In this document: one piece after another, positions 1 through 5,609 of the stretch
Layout: every line of letters starts with the position of its first letter
How positions within the stretch are numbered: position 1 is the first letter of the stretch
Source: Candidatus Poribacteria bacterium
Lineage (GTDB): Bacteria > Poribacteria > WGA-4E > UBA9662
Reading direction: 5' to 3'
Assembly: GCA_002699335.1 (NCBI GenBank)
Contig: PACG01000098.1
Location: 21,958 to 27,566, forward strand
DNA length: 5,609 nucleotides
Position numbers and translations under genes: made by a program
The notes under the pieces: model-generated
Database searches by the model: none
The model's input: the letters and a program-made list of their open reading frames with translations, nothing else
What the model was told of the DNA's origin: nothing

Positions 1-914
1 CTTTGACGATCAAAAACGAGCGGTCGTTCCCGTCCCGTCGTGACATAGAGGCGATTCTCAGAAGCCAGCATGTACCCTTGAGCAGTCAAGTCTTTGATCT
101 CCGTTTTCCACTGGATCTGTCCGTCATCAGCGTTCATGCCTACCAAATAGACGGATTCGTTAGGAAAGACACCAGCACAGCAATACGCGTCCACTCCCTG
201 GTTAGCACTGCCCACAATAACAACACCTGAACGGACAGGCCACTTGGAGATCAGTCGTCCATTTCCCGGTACTCTAACGTCTTTTGGCCCCACCTGTTGT
301 CTCCAAATCAACACACCGCTTTCGGCCTGGAGGGAATAGGCAAAACCGTCATCCGATCCGAAATATACTCTCCCATTAGCAATAGAGGGAGCTAGCCGAA
401 CTGGACCTTCTGTAAAGAATTTCCAGTTGACTTCTCCCGTTTTTGCATCTAAGCAGTAAACCTGATTATCAACGGATGAGCCGAAATATACTTTCCCGCT
501 GGCCACAACGACATGAAATACTTTGTCAAAAATAATGCGATCCTTCAGTTCAAAAACCTTACCCCAGCCGTCCCATTTTGAAGGGCCAGGCCAAGCGGGT
601 ACGGGTTTGATAACTGAAGTGTACTCCCACGATTTCTTTAGGGGAAATTTTAAAATTTCATCGGTCGATGCACTCCTGGCATTATCTTTGTGATAGGTTG
701 GCCAGGCTATCCTCTTAGTCTGGAGTTTAGTCTTGGGTTCAGTGGCAAATAAACTTACCGTTGAGAATAAACAGAGGAGTGAAACAATAGTTAGCCTGGT
801 CAGAATCCGAAATGAGGAATACCTCAATACCGTGAAAAGTCTGCTAGCGCTAACAAGATTTTTCGATTGCTGTTTCCAACACCTCCAGCTGGATTCTTTC
901 CATTGTATAGCCAT
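1..914 (-). CDS. Secreted PQQ-type beta-propeller protein, C-terminus cut by window edge
   Basis: The frame is open from 914 to the left edge: 304 codons plus two bases, no stop. Translation gives an N-terminal region, a hydrophobic signal segment at about residues 39-57 (TRLTIVSLLCLFSTVSLFA) with likely cleavage before TEP, then WPTYHKDNARS at 71-81 and successive propeller blades. Blade signatures are GKVYFGSSVDNQVYCLDAKT (140-159), GRVYFGSDDGFAYSLQA (181-197), ESVYLVGMNADDGQIQW (253-269) and NRLYVTTGRERPLVFDR (287-303). These match the PQQ-like/BamB-like repeat superfamily. The PSKWDGWG and AQGYMLAS elements resemble large secreted planctomycete and verrucomicrobial members. It probably acts outside the cytoplasmic membrane, but substrate and cofactor use are unknown, and PQQ binding should not be assumed from the repeats. 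The start is uncertain. ATG at 914 was chosen; alternatives are ATG at 1034, or TTG at 827, which would give a normal-length signal peptide. None has a strong ribosome site. It lies 375 nt beyond the permease stop, so it may have its own promoter. Confidence 0.88.
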   Translation of the reverse strand, partial: MAIQWKESSWRCWKQQSKNLVSASRLFTVLRYSSFRILTRLTIVSLLCLFSTVSLFATEPKTKLQTKRIAWPTYHKDNARSASTDEILKFPLKKSWEYTSVIKPVPAWPGPSKWDGWGKVFELKDRIIFDKVFHVVVASGKVYFGSSVDNQVYCLDAKTGEVNWKFFTEGPVRLAPSIANGRVYFGSDDGFAYSLQAESGVLIWRQQVGPKDVRVPGNGRLISKWPVRSGVVIVGSANQGVDAYCCAGVFPNESVYLVGMNADDGQIQWKTEIKDLTAQGYMLASENRLYVTTGRERPLVFDRQ

Positions 915-1289
915 CTTTCGTTGTAATTCCTCAGGACCTCGAACTTGGACCGGCTTAGATTCTTTTAAATCAGATCTTTGACTGTCATTTCCTAGTTTTG
1001 TGATTCCCCTCGTACAGCGGATGTACCCGCTCATACAACCTATTCTCAACTTGACCTGGGACCCGCTCTTGCGGATGACCCAAACTTTAGTTGGCCCGGT
1101 CGGGGAAGTATTGACTTTCCACAATTACCTGTTGTGATAAACTCACTTTCTGTATATTTGCAACTCAATACTATCAATAGCTCTGATAAGCTATTACTTG
1201 GATGAACAAGTTTTTGAGACGGCATTAAAACCGAAGCCTAATTATTGCCAATACTTTACTGAATTTTATTACTCCTGATAGCGTTACAT
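915..1289. other. Gene-poor interval between permease stop and propeller gene
   Basis: This stretch holds no convincing gene. It is AT-rich from about 1130 to 1289 and richer in GC from about 1010 to 1110. On the minus strand it lies downstream of the permease and upstream of the propeller gene. I see no GC-rich stem followed by a T-run in that direction, so there is no recognisable intrinsic terminator. The propeller reading frame remains open through 915-1124, up to an in-frame TAA at 1125-1127, so part of this interval could be coding if translation starts early (for example ATG at 1034). Two short inverted repeats are present: CACAA/TTGTG at 1120-1136 and AATAGCT/AGCTATT at 1176-1195. A possible minus-strand promoter (TTGATA, 15-nt spacer, TATACA) overlaps the second repeat, but its spacing is short and I do not call it. 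Confidence 0.5.
1176..1195. repeat. Short inverted repeat AATAGCT/AGCTATT
   Basis: Two perfect 7-nt arms (1176-1182 and 1189-1195) flank a 6-nt loop, CTGATA. The arms are AT-rich and no T-run follows on either strand, so this is not an intrinsic terminator. It sits upstream of the propeller gene and could be a regulator site or chance. Confidence 0.3.
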
Positions 1290-2438
1290 TTAATCTGGTT
1301 GCAAGATTAAGACTGGATCTCGGCCAACGGCAATCGCTACGGGAATAAAGCTGATAATAGCAGTAAAAACAGGGGTGATCAGGATAGACCAAAGGAGTAA
1401 TACCGGCATGGTCTTAAGATTATGAGCTGTCACCTGAAAAATTTGCCCCCCAAACCAAATGGCAATCCGGGTTCCGGCGAAGTAACCAACGACAGCCCCT
1501 ACCAATCCGAGAACTGATGATCTCCCCAAGAAGAGAGAGCCAATTATCCACCCTTTGTAGCCAAGTGCTCGTAAAAGCCCAATTTCAGGTCTTCTTTGGC
1601 CTGTATTAACGGAAACTAACACAGCCAAGATGAGGCTACAGAGCAGAACAAAAAGCGGAACTAGAAAGCGGGTGTATCTTTCAACCATTCTCCGTTGTTT
1701 AGCCCTTGCATCTGCTATTTCACTGACTAGATAGGTTTGAGCTTCGGGAACGATCTCACTCAGTTCTTGTCGGAGAATGGCTTGTGGATTTTCATCCACC
1801 GTTAGACATAGGCAGTCGATCGCTTTGATCTCATTAATCTGACCTTCCAGTTTGAATACTTGTTGAGCATCTACCAGAGTTGTAAAGATGCGGACATCGT
1901 CTATGCTACCTTTTTCAGGCATAACCCGGGCAACGAGAAAATCTTGTCCCGATAGCTGAATTGTATCGCCTCTCTGGATCGATAGCTGCTTAGAAATTTG
2001 GTAGCCGACGTGGGCGGTTTTAAGTTGGATAGGATGAATCATCTTAGGCTTTTTTCGTCCTGGAGGGAAAAGCTCACCCGATAACCCGGCCACAATAACC
2101 GTCATGTTATCGAGAATCAGCTCTCGTTGCAAGGTTGCAACGAGATGGTTGTAAGAGATATCTTCCTGTGCAGCCAATCGGTGTATCGCTTCCTCCGAAA
2201 AGGTGTGGGGCGAGAATCCTTTCAAGTAGAAAGCTCCCATATCTGTTTCTTTAGGGATAATACGTACATTAAATCCCATATCTCTCATAATCCGCTTAGT
2301 TTCCCGGTAGGAGGCCTCCTGAGTTAGAATTAGAGAAACACTTAACATAACACCGACTGAAACTGCTAGAATACTCAAAATAGTATTCAGCTTTCGGTGT
2401 GCTATCTCTTTGAAGATCATGTTAACGATCTGCTTCAA
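1290..2438 (-). CDS. FtsX/MacB-type ABC transporter permease
   Basis: The 382-residue product has the standard four-helix FtsX-superfamily plan. TM1 is at about 18-38, with a periplasmic MacB-type core domain at about 39-255. TM2 is at about 257-277, TM3 at about 299-326 and TM4 at about 344-370. The cytoplasmic loop after TM2 carries the signature RRPEIGLLRALGYKGWIIG (282-300), which in the family contacts the ATPase, and the C-terminus has the usual GRDPVLIL (372-379). Length is typical for a short MacB/LolC-like half-permease, which would act as a dimer with a separate ATPase. Members move lipoproteins, peptides or toxins outward or drive periplasmic processes; the substrate here is unknown. 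The start is TTG, supported by GGAG 6 nt upstream and by a TTGA overlap with the stop of the preceding gene. No ATPase gene is present in the window; it may lie past the left edge or elsewhere. Confidence 0.93.
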   Translation of the reverse strand: MKQIVNMIFKEIAHRKLNTILSILAVSVGVMLSVSLILTQEASYRETKRIMRDMGFNVRIIPKETDMGAFYLKGFSPHTFSEEAIHRLAAQEDISYNHLVATLQRELILDNMTVIVAGLSGELFPPGRKKPKMIHPIQLKTAHVGYQISKQLSIQRGDTIQLSGQDFLVARVMPEKGSIDDVRIFTTLVDAQQVFKLEGQINEIKAIDCLCLTVDENPQAILRQELSEIVPEAQTYLVSEIADARAKQRRMVERYTRFLVPLFVLLCSLILAVLVSVNTGQRRPEIGLLRALGYKGWIIGSLFLGRSSVLGLVGAVVGYFAGTRIAIWFGGQIFQVTAHNLKTMPVLLLWSILITPVFTAIISFIPVAIAVGRDPVLILQPD

Positions 2439-4117
2439 TTCAGTCTCCGTGATTTTAGTGCAATAAACCCGCCTCCGGCCAAGGCCAGAATTGCGACAAC
2501 AGATATTGTCACAATCAGATAGCGAGAGGTAGAAAATGATGTTTCGGCTGATTCAACAGTCTCTATTTCACCAATACGACTCTGCGGGAGGATAGCCTCA
2601 GGTTTCTTCTCTTGAAGGGGGGTGTTCAACCGGTTATCGATTACGATCTCATCCGAGTCGATGACCTGGTTATTATTGACTGTCCGCGATTTTGAGGCCT
2701 TAATCCGGTTACTGGTAGCTTGAGGTAAAGACATCGATTGGTCTTGATCAGTTTCGGATGTGCTAGATTGTGCAGAGCGCTCCTTGCTATGCTTGGTACT
2801 TCCTTTAACCTCAGCTTTAGATTTAGACAAATTAGCGGTAAGATCGGTTCTTTGAAGCTGTTGGCCTTTGGCGGTATCAGCCTGATTTACCTGTGCTGGG
2901 TTTATAGAATCAGCTAATGTGCTAACCTCTATTGCTTTTTTATCTATCTGTGCCTTCGTGGTTGTCGGTGTAATATCAACGGGTACTTCCTCTGTTAGTT
3001 CTATCTCTATATAATCAAACAGTCCAAGCTCGCTGTTCCCCGAACCTCCGCTTTCTAAATTCCCCTGTCTGAACTCAGATTGAATAGCTGTTCCTCCTTT
3101 TACCAAGATTCGTTGTATCTCGGCCATGACTAAGGGACTTCCGGGGTCAAAACCGAGTCTTTTTACGGCAAGACTTTGATTCTTTGGTGTCCATTCGTGG
3201 GGAATCATTGTTCCTTGCATGTAGCTTCGGTCCAACCCACACTCGCAGTCTTGCCCGACGAGGTTTAGAATTGAGGTCACCTGCATTTGTGTTGCACCTG
3301 GTACAGTAAAGGTCTGGCCAATCTTTCTACCCCGCCCAAAAATTAATAGAATATAGGCATCATTCTTAGTCGGTTTGTCGAGTCCCAGACTCCACAGTAG
3401 AATCGACTCATTCTGTCGTTGTTCATAAGTGATACGAACACAGCGAGGTGGATCACCAGCAGGCTTCGGTAGTCTATCCATACTTTGTTTGATATCTGCA
3501 ATTGAGCCTTTTGCAATTTCTACTGCACGCTGATTAACTTTTTTGTCCTCTCCTTCAACCACTAAGACAATGCTATGAACCTCTGACAACCATTTGACGA
3601 TCTGTTTCCTAGCGGGTGAAGTTCTAACCGATGTCATTACGGATTCAAATGAAGAATTGTTCTGTGGTATTTTAATTTGTTGAACTCTGTCATCTGGAGA
3701 GGCTAGTACTAACGCCGGCAACTCCTCGATCTCCAGCTGATTCTTGTACTTAATCGCTGAATGATTCGGCGTCGTTACGGGATCAACCCTCTTCGCCGCC
3801 ACATTAGCATAAATGAAATTCAAGGTCGCAACTTGTAGAAAGTCATCTGTTGCTGTGTGATATTGGCTCCGGCTTGAAAAAAGGTAGAGTTGATAGGGAT
3901 GCAGATCTAAATCTACAAAACCCACATCACGAATAGAATATTTACATGCTTCAGCAATATGCGAACCCAAAAAAAACATGATCAGTATCAGGGGTATTAT
4001 GAGATACTTGTCTGGTAGGCCTAACGTCCACCGCTCTGAAAATAGCTCCGATTGACCAGACTCGATTTTTCTTTTGGTTCCTTGTAGATGAAGAATTAGC
4101 GTCAAATAGCGCCACAA
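2435..4117 (-). CDS. Exported membrane-anchored protein of unknown function
   Basis: I do not recognise a named family for this 560-residue protein. A hydrophobic segment at about 38-52 ends in AEA before Cys57 and reads as a signal peptide cleaved by signal peptidase I, giving a mature CKYSIRDVGFVDLDLHPYQL start. A soluble domain spans about 57-375, with strand-like blocks PALVLASPD (134-142), HSIVLVVEG (181-189), ILLWSLGLD (239-247) and AYILLIFGRGRKIG (254-267). It also has a cysteine motif, DCECGLDRSYMQG (290-302), with Cys291 and Cys293. Residues 380-530 are S/T/Q/N/K-rich and probably disordered, followed by a C-terminal TM at about 532-555 and a basic tail, KSRRLN. The likely topology is a periplasmic domain on a flexible tether anchored in the inner membrane. 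The 3' end overlaps the permease gene by 4 nt, so it is probably the permease's partner. The TTG start at 4117 is provisional: it leaves a 36-residue n-region and has only a distant GGAAG. Confidence 0.85.
   Translation of the reverse strand: MWRYLTLILHLQGTKRKIESGQSELFSERWTLGLPDKYLIIPLILIMFFLGSHIAEACKYSIRDVGFVDLDLHPYQLYLFSSRSQYHTATDDFLQVATLNFIYANVAAKRVDPVTTPNHSAIKYKNQLEIEELPALVLASPDDRVQQIKIPQNNSSFESVMTSVRTSPARKQIVKWLSEVHSIVLVVEGEDKKVNQRAVEIAKGSIADIKQSMDRLPKPAGDPPRCVRITYEQRQNESILLWSLGLDKPTKNDAYILLIFGRGRKIGQTFTVPGATQMQVTSILNLVGQDCECGLDRSYMQGTMIPHEWTPKNQSLAVKRLGFDPGSPLVMAEIQRILVKGGTAIQSEFRQGNLESGGSGNSELGLFDYIEIELTEEVPVDITPTTTKAQIDKKAIEVSTLADSINPAQVNQADTAKGQQLQRTDLTANLSKSKAEVKGSTKHSKERSAQSSTSETDQDQSMSLPQATSNRIKASKSRTVNNNQVIDSDEIVIDNRLNTPLQEKKPEAILPQSRIGEIETVESAETSFSTSRYLIVTISVVAILALAGGGFIALKSRRLN
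2445..2448 (-). promoter_or_regulatory. Ribosome binding site that fixes the TTG start of the permease
   Basis: GGAG lies inside the last codons of the 560-residue gene, 6 nt before TTG at 2438. The next in-frame ATG (codon 7) has no comparable site. The placement, with the TGA stop overlapping the TTG start, indicates translational coupling of the two genes. Confidence 0.6.
3969..3976 (-). repeat. T8 homopolymer inside the signal-peptide codons
   Basis: Eight consecutive T residues on the coding strand encode the end of the hydrophobic core, MFFLG (residues 48-51 region), of the 560-residue protein. A one-base slip would abolish the exported product. The tract is short and may have no function. 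Confidence 0.5.
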
Positions 4118-4151
4118 GAATTTTTAAAGCTTCCAACCGGTGGCCAAACTT

Positions 4152-4183
4152 AGCTTTCTTTAGTAGATCTGGAACTGAAAGCT
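4152..4183. repeat. Inverted repeat between phnD and the 560-residue gene
   Basis: Perfect 7-nt arms, AGCTTTC (4152-4158) and GAAAGCT (4177-4183), flank an 18-nt loop containing AGATCT. It lies in the 69-nt gap after the phnD stop. The arms are AT-rich, the loop is long and no T-run follows on the minus strand, so it is at best a weak attenuator or mRNA-processing hairpin. Confidence 0.3.
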
Positions 4184-4186
4184 CCG

Positions 4187-5233
4187 CTATTTAGAAGTTT
4201 TAAACTTCACCGAATTCCAGTAATTTTTTAGTGCAATATAGCTCTTCAAATCTTCTTGGCGCTTCAAGACGGCCCTTAGCTTTTCGGCCTTCTGTGCTTC
4301 GGACATTCGGGGATGGTTTTCGATTGTGATTTGTTCTTTGGCCAGTTGCAGTCCTCTGACAGTGATCAATTGATCGTTGTTGGAATCCATGAATGGTCCC
4401 CAACCAGGACCAATTTCCCTGAGAATTTCCATCTCTTTTTCGGCTTCAAGCCCATATCGGCCAAAGGCTAAAAAGACACCTTTAATTTTCGCTTTCCACT
4501 CTTTGGATAGGCCCTTATGCCAAACCATTGGATCACTTGGGAGTATGGGGCTTTTCCAAATGATCCGAATCTTGTCTGTCTTATCCGGATGATTCTGGAA
4601 AAATAGCCTCAATGATTCGTCATTATTGGTCGCGAAATCGACCTGCTGGGTGGCAACCGAAATACAGTTCATTTCGTGATTGGCATTTCGAGACCGTTTA
4701 AAGTGCTTTTTGGGATCTATTCCTCTGGGTGACCAAAGATAATAACTTGGAACCAGGTAACCAGAAGTACTATTTGGATCACCGTTGCCGAAAGTGAGTT
4801 CTTTTCCATCTCGAATGATTTCTTCGATAGTTTGATAAGGGCTATCCTTTGGTACGATGATGACAGAATGATAACCAGAAGTGCCATCGGCATCTGTTAC
4901 TTCTGCAAAGACTTCGCCGTGTGCGCGGTCGACAGCCTCCATCCCAGATTTATTTCCAAACCAAGCAACGTGGACTTTGCCAAAGCGCATGGCTTCGATG
5001 ATACCCGCGTAGTCTTGCGCAAAAAAGGATTTAGTTGGAATATTTAAATTTTTTTCCAGTTGTCTCAGGAGAGGGTCAAACCACTTTTTGAGGTTACTAC
5101 GAGACTCCGTGGCGATAATACCGAAAGAAAGCTCCTCAACCTCCTCAATTTTTTCTGCTCGGCCGGCTAAGGAACTTACCAACAGTAAGCTAAGACCTAT
5201 AATTAAGTTTTTTGCCAAACGATCTACGACCAC
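4187..5233 (-). CDS. phnD: Periplasmic phosphonate-binding protein PhnD
   Basis: The 348-residue product is close in length to E. coli PhnD (338). A signal peptide (about 1-26) has basic n-region residues, the core LIIGLSLLLVSSLA, and likely cleavage after GRA. The mature protein shows family blocks FGIIATESRSNLKKW (37-51), FFAQDYAGIIEAMRFGKV (70-87), FGNGDPNSTSGYLVP (148-162), NANHEMN (183-189), DFATNNDES (199-207) and IIWKSPILPSDPMVW (224-238). From memory of the E. coli structure, the residues contacting 2-aminoethylphosphonate are all kept: Tyr75 (Tyr47), Tyr121 (Tyr93), Ser155-Thr156-Ser157 (127-129), His186 (His157), Glu206 (Glu177) and Asp234 (Asp205). One nearby change is WYG to WFG at 91-93. 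The expected role is delivering phosphonate to a PhnCE transporter, but neither subunit is encoded here. The start is GTG with GAGG 5 nt upstream. Confidence 0.95.
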   Translation of the reverse strand: MVVDRLAKNLIIGLSLLLVSSLAGRAEKIEEVEELSFGIIATESRSNLKKWFDPLLRQLEKNLNIPTKSFFAQDYAGIIEAMRFGKVHVAWFGNKSGMEAVDRAHGEVFAEVTDADGTSGYHSVIIVPKDSPYQTIEEIIRDGKELTFGNGDPNSTSGYLVPSYYLWSPRGIDPKKHFKRSRNANHEMNCISVATQQVDFATNNDESLRLFFQNHPDKTDKIRIIWKSPILPSDPMVWHKGLSKEWKAKIKGVFLAFGRYGLEAEKEMEILREIGPGWGPFMDSNNDQLITVRGLQLAKEQITIENHPRMSEAQKAEKLRAVLKRQEDLKSYIALKNYWNSVKFKTSK

Positions 5234-5238
5234 AATAT

Positions 5239-5242
5239 CCTC
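5239..5242 (-). promoter_or_regulatory. phnD: Ribosome binding site for the GTG start of phnD
   Basis: GAGG within AAGAAGAGGA lies 5 nt before GTG at 5233. It is the strongest Shine-Dalgarno match in the window and supports GTG over the TTG five codons downstream. Confidence 0.7.
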
Positions 5243-5299
5243 TTCTTAAGATTTATTCGGTATGGTTGATCAAAGATAGGAGCAGGCGAATTTGACATA

Positions 5300-5328
5300 A
5301 TTGTATCGTTATATTGCCATTTTGAACA
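5300..5328 (-). promoter_or_regulatory. Weak candidate sigma-70-type promoter for phnD
   Basis: On the minus strand, TGTTCA (5328-5323; three of six matches to TTGACA) is followed after 17 nt by TACAAT (5305-5300; five of six matches to TATAAT). Transcription would start near 5293, giving a leader of about 60 nt before the phnD start. In such AT-rich DNA a match of this quality can occur by chance. Confidence 0.25.
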
Positions 5329-5368
5329 TAAATGTAATTTGGATATGTTGCGCCATTCTGTCCCTGGA

Positions 5369-5389
5369 TTTGAATGATCGGTCATCAAA
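5369..5389. promoter_or_regulatory. Imperfect inverted repeat, possible operator
   Basis: Arms TTTGA-a-TGA (5369-5377) and TCA-TCAAA (5382-5389) pair as 5+3 bp with one bulged A around a 4-nt centre, TCGG. It lies about 140-150 nt upstream of phnD and about 170-190 nt upstream of the divergent gene. That position could suit a regulator acting on both, but no regulator gene is in view. Confidence 0.3.
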
Positions 5390-5556
5390 TCAAATAGTAT
5401 AGCACAATAACAAAGTATTGACTAATTTCTATGAAGATTAACTCGAATAGTTAGAGGCTAATATAGTATTATCAATTTTGAAGGGCATTTTAGTATGGAT
5501 GTCCTATTCAGGTCCATAGAACCAATCAGATTGATTTTGTAATGGAGAAAATCAAC

Positions 5557-5609
5557 ATGACATTTACTCGTTTGACAATCGTGGCTCTTCTAAGCCTATT
5601 TATTGTTTG
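5557..5609 (+). CDS. Start of an exported protein, cut by window edge
   Basis: Only 17 complete codons are present: MTFTRLTIVALLSLFIV, followed by two bases. Short polar/basic residues followed by a continuous hydrophobic core are typical of a signal peptide or first TM helix, so the product is probably exported. The start at 5557 is supported by GGAG at 5544-5547, 9 nt upstream. An in-frame ATG at 5542 overlaps that site and has no ribosome site of its own. The gene is transcribed away from phnD. Its function cannot be judged from what is visible. Confidence 0.7.
   Translation, partial: MTFTRLTIVALLSLFIV

Larger units (their letters stand above)
5234..5556. other. AT-rich divergent intergenic region between phnD and a plus-strand gene
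   Basis: No open frame here looks coding. The region must hold control elements for both divergent genes. It contains a perfect 8-nt palindrome, TTGATCAA, at 5266-5273 in the phnD leader. It also has a candidate minus-strand promoter at 5300-5328 and an imperfect inverted repeat centred near 5379. On the plus strand, a TTGACT at 5418-5423 has no good -10 element at the right distance, so I do not call a promoter for the rightward gene. Confidence 0.55.

Noticed and set aside
3..230. Plus-strand open frame of 75 codons at the left edge
   Set aside because: It is antisense to recognisable propeller repeats on the minus strand.
733..981. Plus-strand open frame of 82 codons opposite the propeller gene start
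   Set aside because: The minus strand encodes a clear propeller protein with a signal peptide. The plus-strand frame has no ribosome site and no recognisable domain.
1200..1289. Intrinsic terminator after the permease gene
   Set aside because: No GC-rich stem followed by a T-run exists on the minus strand in this stretch.
2127..2327. Plus-strand open frame of 66 codons
   Set aside because: It lies fully inside the permease gene on the opposite strand and has no supporting signal.
2435..2540. C-terminal TM plus basic tail as a PEP-CTERM or LPXTG sorting signal
   Set aside because: No VPEP-like or LPxTG motif precedes the helix, so it is best read as a plain membrane anchor.
3944..3960. Lipoprotein reading of the 560-residue protein at AEA-Cys57
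   Set aside because: The residues before the cysteine (I-A-E-A-C) do not fit the usual lipobox with Leu at -3 and a small residue at -2. Signal peptidase I cleavage after AEA fits better.
3951..4136. Minus-strand open frame of 61 codons overlapping the start of the 560-residue gene
   Set aside because: It starts with TTG, is hydrophilic throughout and shifts off the frame that gives a proper signal peptide. A slippage fusion at the T8 tract is not needed to explain the larger gene.
4200..5047. Three further open frames inside phnD (minus 4200-4403, plus 4377-4592, plus 4832-5047)
   Set aside because: phnD is unambiguous across this interval, and these frames have no family features.
5291..5300. 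TGTCA on the minus strand as a Pho box
   Set aside because: Only one half-site is present, with no second direct repeat at 11-nt spacing.
5418..5448. TTGACT as the -35 element of a rightward promoter
   Set aside because: No hexamer resembling TATAAT lies 16-18 nt downstream.

Overview
The window looks like a chromosomal segment from a free-living bacterium of moderate GC (roughly 43-45% by eye, not computed). It is most likely a Verrucomicrobiota or Planctomycetota (PVC) lineage. The main reason is the left-edge gene, a secreted PQQ-type beta-propeller with the WPTY..DN, PSKWDGWG, YFGSSVD and AQGYxLAS signatures that I associate with those phyla. Non-ATG starts and weak Shine-Dalgarno sites fit but are not diagnostic. 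The assignment is inference, not a database result.

Layout. Almost everything is on the minus strand, read right to left. First comes phnD (5233-4187), a periplasmic phosphonate-binding protein of the ABC importer family. After a 69-nt gap comes a 560-residue exported protein of no recognised function (4117-2435), with a C-terminal membrane anchor and a long low-complexity linker. Its stop overlaps the start of an FtsX/MacB-type ABC permease (2438-1290), so the two are almost certainly translationally coupled. A 375-nt stretch without a convincing gene separates the permease from the secreted PQQ-propeller gene (914 to beyond the left edge). On the right, a 323-nt AT-rich divergent intergenic region separates phnD from the first 17 codons of a plus-strand gene (from 5557) that begins with a signal peptide.

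How the genes may work together. All five products are predicted to be exported or membrane-embedded. PhnD keeps every residue that contacts 2-aminoethylphosphonate in the E. coli protein. However, neither PhnC (ATPase) nor PhnE (permease) is in the window, and the permease that follows is of the MacB/FtsX type, which is not a known partner of binding-protein importers. The 560-residue protein and the permease probably form one functional unit whose ATPase lies outside the window. Whether phnD belongs to that unit or is only a neighbour cannot be decided here. No RNA genes, CRISPR arrays, insertion sequences or convincing intrinsic terminators were found.
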